Assembly (NCBI GenBank): GCA_932294295.1
Contig: OW028575.1
Coordinates: forward strand, 10,464,558-10,528,557
Length of the DNA: 64,000 bases
Direction of reading: 5' to 3'
Source: Alitta virens
Taxonomy: Eukaryota; Annelida; Polychaeta; Phyllodocida; Nereididae
Shown piece by piece: positions 52,901-62,517 of this stretch. The notes beneath the pieces are model-generated. The model made no database searches. It was given only the letters and a program-made list of their open reading frames with translations, and was not told where the DNA came from. The translations under genes were made by a program, and so were the position numbers. Positions within the stretch are counted from its first letter, which is position 1. Each line of letters opens with the position of its first letter.

Positions 52901-54238
52901 CAACTGAATCAATCACAGTTTACTAACGTTCAGGATCTATCGTTACTAACGTTAGTGGTATTCAAACTTAGGTTGCCTGATGTAGGCCTCATGGTTGGGG
53001 TGGATAACTCTCAGTTTAGCAAAGACTTGGGTTGTCGAGAAACAGTTTTAACTATTCTAACTATTGTTCTTTTAATTAAGTTTATTTCTAATCTATTGTA
53101 TATTATGTGTTTTAATTTATGCTATTTGTATGTAAAGTACTTACCTATTCAAAGGATAAAATAACAGCATTATGTACATACCTTTCTGCAAGAGTGAATT
53201 AGATAGCTGCACATCTTTCTGTATGATTTGTTCACATTGTGCTAGAGGTTCCAAGGCAGTTCTTTCAATGTCTTTGACCTGGCTGAGCAATTCTTCGAGC
53301 CTTTTCTCCAAGGCTTTTGTAACAGCCGCTTTCAAGTTGCTGAAATTATTTTCTAGTTGTTGACGACATCTTGCGGAGCTGCCAATTACCTGAAAGGCAA
53401 GTTAATTGCAAATAATGAGAAAACATTACATAGTTTGACCAGTGTTGACTCTGGTAATCACCCACATCATTTCACTACAGTAGGCATATTACACAAATCA
53501 GCAAATAGCGCAAATGGCTTGATGTGATATGATGTGATACATTGTGATGTATAAGCTTATATATGATAAGATGTGATATGGATGGCGAGTTGTTTTGAAA
53601 TACAGTCTTGACGCAAGACCCTTGATCACACCTTTCTGCAGGAGAGGGTCTTGTGGAATTCTGGGGAGCAAGAATTGTATTGGGGGACCAAGCAATTTGA
53701 CTATGTAGAAAGGTTTATATTAATCATTTAAGAATAGAATTCGCCAACGTCCCTGTACTAAATACGCCAATGCAACTTGGTACTGGCCAGATTTTAAAGA
53801 ACTATTTTGCCGTTAGTTAAATTAAACGTGCGTAGTGATTGACCTACTTCCATGGCCTATCTCGTAATGCTTTGATATCCACTAGACCCTCGTCTACGAC
53901 GCAGCCTGAGGGACTAGGTCTAGACTGTTTGAAATATGTGATAGTTATTGCACGCGTATACGTTTTGTCTTGTAGATCAAGTACAAACAGTAACCTTTTC
54001 CACTGTTTAGTGTACCTTAATTGCTATTATTTAATTACAGAATTTGAAGAATCCGTATTACTATTATGGACTTGGGATTTATTTTTTTTTAACATAGGCC
54101 TATGTATGATGTATGTATTTAGCACATTACCTGTTCCTTTGCTTCTGCAAGTGAAATGAGTAATTCTGCCAGTTTCAGTCGATGCTGATTTGCATTGTCG
54201 ATTGTTTCAATAACTCCTTGCACCACGTCTTCACTCAT
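49935..54238 (-). CDS. CRLF3: CRLF3 (cytokine receptor-like factor 3), complete
   Basis: Seven coding exons in transcript order: 54238-54131, 53389-53182, 52821-52734, 52635-52458, 51680-51437, 50780-50541, 50212-49935. All introns are GT-AG; the total of 1344 nt gives 447 aa, close to human CRLF3 (442). Residues 1 to about 130 form a coiled coil; SLPEVPML starts the linker; residues about 180-275 are a fibronectin type III domain with a WGPWS box at 259-263, the WSxWS-like signature; residues about 285-447 form the SPRY-like C-terminal domain with YSAWRGYTCGHSIVF and the ending FSNPGWKVGVE. There is no signal peptide or membrane segment, so it is cytoplasmic as in the family. Family literature links CRLF3 to STAT signalling, microtubules in platelets and insect erythropoietin-like responses. 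An acceptor at 54259-54260 and a donor at 54340-54339 predict an 82-bp intron in the 5' UTR. Confidence 0.95.
50262..50395 (+). repeat. S1 SINE fragment in a CRLF3 intron
   Basis: TATACTCAGTATCTATGCTG, AGGCAAGTAAAAGATCCCAC, CCTTGGGGTAAATGTGTAAC match the body centre. It lies between the exons at 49935-50212 and 50541-50780, in antisense orientation to the gene. Confidence 0.75.
51154..51355. mobile_element. Family D MITE, short copy in a CRLF3 intron
   Basis: A 202-bp copy with ends ACAGTTAGTTTCATAAAATA and the complement TTTTTAATGAAACTAACTGT. It is oriented opposite to the copy at 5144 (GGTCGACTCTAGACAGCTG comes first). ATTG-containing flanks on both sides may be a target duplication. Confidence 0.8.
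51741..52059. mobile_element. Family E MITE, copy inserted in an S1 SINE head
   Basis: It shares the ends GGGTTTAGTGCAGTATAGCG / GGTCCGCTATACTG and most of the interior with 12926-13219 (GCCCATATTTAGCG, AGCGGGGGTTTGG, CTGTCTTTACCGTGAA, GGCTCGTTAAATATGGTCAT). The left flank TGGCCTATTTG and right flank CATAGTGGTTAAGGC together restore an S1 tRNA head, so the MITE entered the SINE. Confidence 0.8.
52060..52355 (+). repeat. S1 SINE copy, most complete (reference copy)
   Basis: Head: ATAGTGGTTAAGGCATCTGC (A box) and TCTTGGGTTCGATTCCAGGC (B box). Body: TGAGCTACATCTCAGCTGGA, TGTCGATCACATGAGAGACT, AAATTGGAGGTATTGTACTC, CCGAGGCAAGTGAAAGACCC, ATGGGGTAAATGTGTAATAT, CTCATCATTACATC. The 3' end reads TTTCAGACCAGTAGCATTGA GACATTGAGA. 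It lies in a CRLF3 intron. Confidence 0.9.
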
Positions 54239-55216
54239 CTTATGAAAATTTTATTGTCCTGAAATTAATTAAATTGTACTGCAATCAATAACCAGTACAC
54301 AAAATGACAAATGCTTATGATACCACGCAAGAAAACTTACCCTATTTTAACCATGCACAATTCCAGACAATCAATAGACAACCAGCCACCTGACACTCGC
54401 ACCTGATATTAGATCTGACATCAGACAGTCCAGTGCTGGCAGTGGTGTATGGAGTTTCTGAATTGTGCTAATTGATATACTGGGTATCGCAGAATACCAA
54501 TTGTAGCTGTTTTGTTGCTACAGTTACTTATTGAACACGCATTAAGGCATGTAGATCAATGATGAGGGATATTAAGAGTACTAGTACACATTTACAGATT
54601 CAGAAATCATTTTATATGCACTAACTTATATGGCCTTAGCTCGAAGTTCATGGAAAGAGTCCATGATCTGGTTCGATACAACTACTAAAGTGAATATATA
54701 TACAAGCACTAGTTGAACAAGTTCAGTTGCAACGCATATTTCGTGCCCTGATCGTGTGTAATCAAGCATGAAAGAGATGAGACAGATCACGAGATCTCCA
54801 TCAATGATGAGTCACACTCTCAGCTTCTCTGCAAGCCAGTCTCATCAGTATTGCTACTAATCACTTGTCAGTCAAATCTACAAGTTCTGAAATCACGCAA
54901 CATCACAATCAACTTACTGAACACAACTTTTTTCAAGGCAGATCGCCCCAGGAGCATCCCTCGGCAAGCACCTGCAGGACGTTTTTGCTGAAGGCTAATT
55001 CAGAATTTTGCGCCAGATGGCGCTGACCTTGGAAAATTGACGGTAAATTGCGAGTCAGTCGGAACAACCGGGAAAGGTCATAATCACGAATAAACGACGC
55101 CAAACATACTGCTGGGAATTGGGTACCTGAACTGGGATCGGGTGACTGCAGTTACCGATCTGTTGCTTTAATTAATAAATACCGCTTACGGATGGGTTCC
55201 TGTGTCCACTTTATAG

Positions 55217-55380
55217 TGATAAGATAAGACAAAATAAGATAATATAAGATAAATAAGATAAAAAAAAGATAAAATAAGATAAGATACGATAAGATAAATA
55301 AAATAAGATAACTGAGATAAGATAAATAAGATAAAATAAGATAAAATAAGATAAAATAAGATAAAATAAGATAAGATAAC
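55217..55380. repeat. (AAGATA/AATAAGAT)n simple repeat
   Basis: An imperfect array of AAGATAAAATAAGATAA units. On the - strand it reads (TTATC)n, like the tail of the LINE fragment at 18612-18797, so it may be an expanded LINE tail. Long frames on the - strand here are repeat artefacts. Confidence 0.85.
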
Positions 55381-55424
55381 TGAGAGGTCTTGAAGTTCCT
55401 CTTTATGATCAGCTGCTGTCTCTG

Positions 55425-55530
55425 CATGGGGTAAATGTGGACTCTCAGCTATACACACAACATATATACATTTGTATCATCTCATCATTACATCTGCCTC
55501 TGGCACCGCTTACTCAGCTTCAGACCTTGA
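55425..55530 (+). repeat. S1 SINE fragment
   Basis: GCATGGGGTAAATGTGGACTCTCAGC is followed, after a short insertion, by ATCTCATCATTACATCTGCC and TCTGGCACC..CTTCAGACC. Confidence 0.65.
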
Positions 55531-55930
55531 AGTTGGACCAGCAATCACTTTAATAAAAGTTTTAGATAAGATATAACTCAGGCATATATATATATATATA
55601 TCACTGCACTGCATTGCAGGTGGCCACCTAGCATAATTAGCTCTAATTGCAGGTACAGTTGAAACCAACCGCTAGGGGCGCTGAGTCCGCTATGTCACCT
55701 GGGGGCAATGGCACCTGTATACTCAGGTGGAAAGTAGGTTAGCTGCCTCTAGTGCTCACTGACTTGCTGGCAGGGTCATGGCGCGACCAACAATGATCAA
55801 GTCTTGGATCCCATGAGAGAATAAAGGTGAGTCAATAACATGATCATGGCATTTAATATTGACACCAATTTGCTGGGTTCTAGATGATGGCACTGCTGTT
55901 TGTTGTGTGTGTATTACCTGCTGTATCTAG

Positions 55931-57618
55931 CAAGTGCTGCATGATGCCAGCTACGATGCTTTCAAGTTAGATCCGTCATGGATGGCTGAACAGACAGCTG
56001 CCTCTGGAAAGAGTTGTCAAACAACAATCCTCAAAATGGTCGTTTTTTTGTTGGGCAACCAGAACTGGAATGTTCTGTCATGTTATCAGGTATGATTCCA
56101 TTCATTGAGAAGAAATGCCATATAATACTAAGAAAGACCTGTATTTGAGGTATATTTTACAACTACAGTCATTTCACTTTAATGCCTTATACAGTTCAAA
56201 TTCGTACTAAATGATAGTACACATTATCTTTGTAAAGTACAAGCAAGTAGCGAAGTACACAATAATTATCAAAATCCAGATGTATGCATATTGTCCAGCA
56301 GGTGTTTCAGAATAGGCCAGGTGCATGTATAATTGCTGGGCACAAATAGCCCATAGTTTTCTAACACAGCCCAGGTCAGCTGGACCATACCATTGTGGCT
56401 ATGCATAATGCTGTGTGTTATACTAATCTTGTGTGTCCAGAAATACTTGTGACCTGACACACAAGATGATGTACAATATAAACACACATTATGCAGACTG
56501 AAGACATCTTTTCTGCCTTTTGTCTGTTTTGTGTGTGATACATGAATGAAAACATTTTCGACATGAAATATACATGTATAATAGAGCTTTACATCATTAA
56601 AAACCAGGTTGAATGAGAAATAGAAAATGTCCATTTAAATGGCAAACAATGACTGGTCTTCTTTACACACACTATTTGTATTCAAGCTGGTAAATGGTTG
56701 CTTTGAGTTTGTAACTAAAACATGATGATGTCACTATTTAAACCATCTCCTACATGGTTATTCATCATGCAACATGACAGGTAGACCAGTGTGAATGATA
56801 CATCCCCACAAAACAGTGGAATAATTGTTGCTGGGAGGGTTATAGTTAGTAAAGAATTAGCTAGCTCATTTGACAGTATTGGGTTAGATTCAAGTGCTGG
56901 GTTCTCTTCACAAATTGAATGCACGTTTGGTGCTGGCATGATGCATTGTGCATATCATAACTACGTGCCTCGTACAGTGTACACTATGCCTGTGATGGCA
57001 ATTAAAAGACACTATCATGGGGTAATGTGTAACACAGTGTGTGAGCTCTAAGCCTCATCATCTTTGATACATCTGCCTGTGCCAGCTGGTCCAATATTAG
57101 ATGGAAAATACTTTGGAAAAGCCAACTGCAAGATAAAAGCTATGAATTCCCAATATGAGAAAACATTTCAATGCTCATTGCTACACTTGTTAAACTAGAT
57201 CATTGAGCCATTTTGAGAATTTTTTCTCTAACTGTCTGCTGTTATGCAGAGTGGTAGAAGGCCAAACCAGACTGAACGGGTATATTTCATGGCTGTTTTG
57301 TAGGTCTGGCGCAATGGTGTCATATTGATGCATTCAGTTTAGATATAAAATGTTGGATATAAATACTTGTTTTACTGGCTGTTTGTGACCTTATCAGTAT
57401 GACCAAATATGGTGATTGAAATTTCATAACTGATCCTTAAGCTCGAGAGTGTAATTTGCAACATGGAATACCTTTTGTCCATGTAAATTTATGTGAATCA
57501 GTAAGTTGTCATATTTATCTTTCCCTCGAGGCTCAATAAGATTTGTAAATCATCAGTGTCTGTTAAAGTTGTCTCTTTATCTTTTCAGATGGCTGCATTA
57601 AGCATCCCTAAGCGGTAG
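55931..57618 (+). CDS. Candidate 45-codon upstream reading frame spanning two exons
   Basis: The segment 55931-56089 has a pyrimidine-rich tract and AG at 55929-55930, and a donor CAG|GTATGA at 56089/56090. One frame stays open through all 53 codons. Spliced to the acceptor at 57587-57588, the frame continues in phase with ATGGCTGCATTAAGC and stops at TAG 57616-57618, 8 nt before the main ATG of the Q-rich gene. Starting at the ATG 55982-55984 gives MAEQTAASGKSCQ... plus a hydrophobic MVVFLL stretch, 45 residues in all. I recognise no family. It could be a leader peptide, a small separate protein on a bicistronic mRNA, or chance. The splice is inferred, not shown. Confidence 0.35.
56995..57100 (+). 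repeat. S1 SINE fragment
   Basis: AAAAGACACTATCATGGGGTAATGTGTAACACAGTGTGTGAGCTCTAAGCC then ACATCTGCCTGTGCCAGCTGGTC matches the body with deletions. Confidence 0.65.
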
Positions 57619-57626
57619 CCATCCCG

Positions 57627-60600
57627 ATGGGATTCTGGAAGAAGCAGAATCATCAGTTGCAAAATACAGCAGAGCATCAAAGAACGGGAAGACCTTCAAG
57701 TAGTCATGTAACGACAAACGCTGATGGGTCAGGGGACCCCCAGGCCAGGTCTCCCACAGTCAATGCGACCTCCAACAGAAAAAACCGGAGCACGTCTAAT
57801 CCACCCAAAAGTGGTCAGTCAATCATTCAGCAGCCTAATATCCGCAGTGCAAGTGTGGAAACCAGAGACAGGCATGTGGAAGCTTCTGGGAATAATGCTA
57901 TACAACAGGTGCAACCACCATCAAACAGAGCACCACCCGCAAGCAGTCCTCAGCCAAAACAAAGCAGGCATCAACAACAAAGACAGCCAGGACAAGAACA
58001 GCGAATACAACAGCAGCAACAACAACAACAACAAAGACAGCCAGGACAAGAACAGCGAATACAACAGCAGCAACAACAACAACAACAAAGGTTGCAACAA
58101 CAGCAAAGAACCCAACAGCACAGAGTACAGCAAACACAACAACAGGGTCATCCACAAAGTAAACAGCTGAAGCAAACACAGCAAGCTCAGCATCCAAGGC
58201 AAGAACACAGACAGCAGCATGGACAGAATCAACTGGAACATCAACATCAAAGACAACAGGTGCTAAATCCTCAACAACAGAGACAAAAGCAGCCACAAGA
58301 ACATGCGCCTAAAAACCATCCGCAGGGAAGACAAGTTCAGCAACAAGAACAGCAACAAAGACAACAACCAAGTAGCCAACCACATCAGCTGCGACAGAAA
58401 CAGATGCAAGACCAGAGACAACAAGCTAAGGTTCCACAGCAACAGCAGAGACAGAACTTACATGACCAACAGCAACACAGGCAACAACATCAACAAAGAC
58501 CACCACCACCACAATCGCAACAGCAGAGACAGCAGCCCCTGTTGGAGCAATTTGGCGCTCAAGCACTAAGGCAAAGTGAAAGACGTTCACAGACTGTAGC
58601 TACTGCAAGCTCATCAGGTGTTAAACACTTGCAGCAAGAACCACCACAAAAGTCATCAGGTGCTCAACAGCAATCAGTTCAATCGCCTAAACCAACGACA
58701 AATTCGTCAGAGCAACCAAGCATGGCAAAACAACAGAAACGTGACCACAGTCCTCACACCCATCAGCAGAAACATGTGGCTGTTCACAATCAGAGACAAC
58801 AGCCTGGACAATCATCTCTGGTGGCCACAGCCAACAGTCAAATGTATCAACAATCTGCCAGTGCTCATCAGCAACAGCATAGTCAAACAATGCCTAACTC
58901 ACAGAGACAGCATGTTGCTGTAAAGAAATCACAAGGGTCAGCTTCTAATCCAGAAAAAACGCGTAAAATTAGTCCAAGTTCAAGTGTCGGTGTGCATCCT
59001 AAAAGTAGTTCTGTTGCTCAGCATCCGAAGTCTCAAGGACTGCAAAGTCAAGGACAGCAGGAAGCAACAGCAAGGTCACCATCACTTCATCCTAAAGTTG
59101 CTGGCCAAAGAGTAGCAAGCACTTCTCCAATTCGCTCAGATCACAACCAGCTTGGCCAGCCTCAAGTTCCCATCGGTCAGTTTGTTGCTGTGAGTGTATC
59201 AAAATATAACACTCATAAATCAGGACCTTTGGACAGTAACATACAACCAAAATCAGCCCAAGCTGAACAGTCTGGTCAGCAACAGAAACAATTGAGGACT
59301 GATACCAGTGCGTCTCATACCAGGACTTTACCACAACAAACTGTTGTAACTGCAAAGGTCAGTAATACTGTGCAAAATACTCATGCAAATACTGGCACAT
59401 CTAGTTCAACTCTGACAAATACTCGCTCGTTGGAAATTCCTAGAAATCAACCGAATGAGGGATCAGGAAATGCCAATACATCAGTTAGTCTTCCATTAGA
59501 ACTCAACCTCCGAAGCCCTTCGGGTGCTGAAGGTACAGAGAAAGCCAAAGAAGGCAGTAGTGCAATCAAAGAACCAAAAGTTGTTTCAACACCCCCACTT
59601 GGACTGGTGCCAGAAAGTAAACATCTAGTTTCCAACGCTTCTGCAAGTTCTCTCAGTGGCTTAAGTGAAAACAGTGGGGCGCCCAGTAAGAAGTCAGTTT
59701 CAAGTGATAACCAGAGTGTATCTGGTAATGTTGTGATGTTGTCTTTAGATGCTGATGGTGTTCGTTCATCTGGGAGATCAACACTTTCTGTGAAAATGGA
59801 TTCATCTAATGCTAGTAATTTAGGTTCTGATAAACCTAGCACAAGTGCTCGAACTTCTGAACTAAGCGGAGTTACGTCTTTGCATGTGCCAAGTGCTTCC
59901 TACAAAGCTGCTGAATTAGCAGAACATGGAATTGGACCAATCAGTCATCCTAAAACTGTTGCAGTTGCTCAGTCTGATGTGATATCAGTACCTGTGCCCC
60001 ATTTTGGTGAATTGAAAGGCATCCACAGCTTGGCTTTCCATAAAGCTGAGGTAAAGGCTCAACCCGTTCCATCCATAGTGCAAAATACATCAGCGCAACA
60101 ATCCAGCACTGCAAGTTATGCTTCACCTTCCCAATCTGGAGTGTCCAGTAGAAATGACTCCAATACTATATTAATGTCACTTTCTTCATCTAATACAATA
60201 CAGACATTCGTGACCAGTGTACCCAAAACTGCGCTTGTTGCTCAAGCACCTGACTCATCATCATCCAAGACTGTAGCTCTTGTGTCTGCTAACCCATCAC
60301 CTTCAACTGCTCCAGCATCAGCTTCTGCTGCATCTTCATCATCAAATTCAGCAGTGGTTACTGTAGCAACTAAAACAGGAGTTACGTCTCAACCTGCTTT
60401 GTTTGTGGTACCAAAAACTGCTGCAGTATCTCTGGCAACAGTTCATAAAAAGGTGGAAACATCTTCAATAATTTACACATCAACAGAACCAAAAGTAGTG
60501 TCAATATCTGGACCATCTGTTGGTTCAAAAGAGGGAACAAAGTCTTCTGAAACAGATGCCAAGACTTCCGTAACTTCAAATGTTCCCCAAAACACTCATC

Positions 60601-62517
60601 CTAGCTCCAGTGTGACTGTGTCAGTTGGAAATGAATTAAAAGTGCCAACAGAAACAGCCAATAAAGGTGCCACAATAGCTGTGGTAGCTGTGACAAAACC
60701 CGGGATTCAGTCGAGTGCGGTATCTGCATCATCCTCTGCAGCAAGAGATGGTGCTCAACCTATCATTCCCAAAAATACCCCTGTAAATGCTTCATCAACA
60801 GCTTCTGCTCTTGCAAGAACCAGTGCTCAACTAGCTTTAGGTGCTGCAGTCAAAGTTAATGGGGCACCAGGTCTTGGTAATGTCAGCGATACTCATTCAA
60901 ACACAGGGTCAAAAACTAATGTGACAGCTTCAAACATGGCTGTGACCTCTAGCACATCCAATTCTCAAGCTCAATCTGAAGTATCAATGCCTTCTTCAAC
61001 TACAGTAACTGAATCTAACCAGAAGACTTCCAAAGATAACAAATCACCTGTCTCCTCCATTACTGCACCTCCTAGCTCTGTGGCTGTGACAGTTGTCAGC
61101 GTTCAGAATCCTGCAGCTTCTGCAATTACAACTTCACCCCAGCAAACCCAAGCTGTTACTGCTACTTCGCCTAGTTCAAGCCACAGTACAACAGTAGCGC
61201 GTAATGATACAACCAGGAGAAGCACAGTGGGGAAATTTCAACTAAAATCAAGTGCCAGTCTGCCATCTGGAAATGCTAGCAGACCTCAGGCAGTGGCGTC
61301 CTCTTCTAGTTCAGCAGTTACTTCCCAAGTCCAAACCACCCCCACCCGCACCACCACCACTAACAACAACAAGCCAGCAGGTAAAACTACAAGAAGTCAG
61401 GCTAGTGCTCAACCAACAAGAAGTGTTGCAGTATCTTCTAGTACCTCCACACCATCAATACAGATAAGTGAAGTGCCATCACTACCTATTGTAAGAGAAG
61501 ATCTACTAAGGATGTCAGGTCGGTCTCAGCCATATGAGAGAATACACTCTCAGACACTCGTGACTTCATTTTCAGGAGGGGCACCTGCACCTCCTGCTCC
61601 TAAACCTGACGGTAAAGTAACGAGTGAGTCCAGTGGTACTGGACGTCCGCAGACAGGAGCAGTTCCTCAGGGCAGTAGTAATGGACAACGACCACAACCT
61701 TCAACATCTCAGGATGGTGCGTCAAGACCAGCTGCAGCCATTCCACAGTCTTTAGCATCACAACAGCAAACAAGTTCAGTCAGACAAGAAGCATTAAATC
61801 GAACGCTTCCCCAGAATGCATCCAGAGCTGTACCTGGATCATCCCAAATGAATGGCACGGCATCTCGGCAGACTGTAACAGGATTGTCGCAGTTAAGTGG
61901 TACACCATTGCGTCAGACTGTTGCTGTGGCTCAAAGTAACAGTCCAAGGCTCAACACTACCAGACAGCCTTCACGTCCTGCACCGACTCAACCACAGAGT
62001 AACGCGAGAGATCAAGAAAGGAGTGCATCATCTGTTCAACCTTCTCAAAATACTAACTCTAACCAGCAACACAATAGGACCCTTGATCCTAGTGATTTGC
62101 AAATTGATGTATTGAACAGTCAGACTAGGCAATTGGATTTACCTGAGATTCACACAACGGGATTATCAGCAGGGGTGGTTGCACCTAGGCCATCGAGACA
62201 AGAAGCTCTGCCAGACATCTTGAACTCGCATGTTCAGCCTCAAGGTCCTCGGCAAAACAGATCACGATTGGGTCGGCAAGAAACGAATCACTACCGAGAA
62301 GCAGCACCCCCTGGGATGACTCAGCTGGAAGATGATGAAAAAAGATGCTGCACCAGAGCGGGATGTTTGTGTTGTATCACTGAAGTCACGAGGTTCCGCT
62401 GGGTCCTGGTGTTCCTCGCACTTCTTGGAGTGACTTGCGTCATCATTGGAACTGTACTGGGTGCACTTCACATGACAGGGAATACAAGCTACCTCACTCT
62501 GTCCCTCATGTTTATTG
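57627..62517 (+). CDS. Very large Q-rich / Ser-Thr-rich protein with C-terminal membrane segment, 3'-incomplete
   Basis: A single exon encodes 1630 codons from ATG 57627. The acceptor before the exon is at 57587-57588 and the donor ATTG|GTAAGTCC is at 62517/62518, so the protein continues in an exon beyond the window; the frame reading on to 62597 is intron. Residues about 80-330 are Q/H/R-rich with a perfect 18-residue duplication (RQPGQEQRI plus a Q9 tract, starting near 57981 and 58035). Residues 330-1500 are Ser/Thr/Ala/Val-rich with recurrent PKTxxV and TVAVAQS motifs. Near 1574 comes a basic-Cys patch (KRCCTRAGCLCC), then one clear membrane helix (about 1589-1612); TLSLMFIG suggests a second one begins. 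I do not recognise the family. The cytoplasmic side is probably the long N-terminal tail. ATG context is weak (C at -3, G at +4). Confidence 0.85.
57981..58088 (+). repeat. 54-bp tandem duplication with CAA/CAG tract
   Basis: The unit AGACAGCCAGGACAAGAACA followed by GCGAATACAACAGCAGCAACAACA... appears twice in frame within the Q-rich region. Glutamine codons are mostly CAA with some CAG, so the tract is not a pure CAG run. Confidence 0.9.

Larger units (their letters stand above)
54343..57588. other. Region between CRLF3 and the Q-rich gene
   Basis: Divergent intergenic stretch that should hold the CRLF3 promoter, the first noncoding exon of CRLF3 (ending at 54341) and the 5' exons of the Q-rich gene. 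It contains a (GATAAGATAAAATAA)n array, two S1 fragments, and a candidate exon at 55931-56089. The frame 56634-56269 (-) has 121 codons but no recognisable domain. Confidence 0.6.

Noticed and set aside
55152..55458. Two - strand frames rich in Leu/Ser/Tyr
   Set aside because: They are products of the (AAGATA)n repeat.
56269..56634. 121-codon - strand frame
   Set aside because: No domain, no splice partner and no coding-like composition; kept only as a remark.
57898..58923. Several antisense or alternate-frame readings in the Q-rich exon
   Set aside because: CAA/CAG repeats open all frames (Val/Leu-rich antisense, Asn-rich sense); the main frame is far longer.
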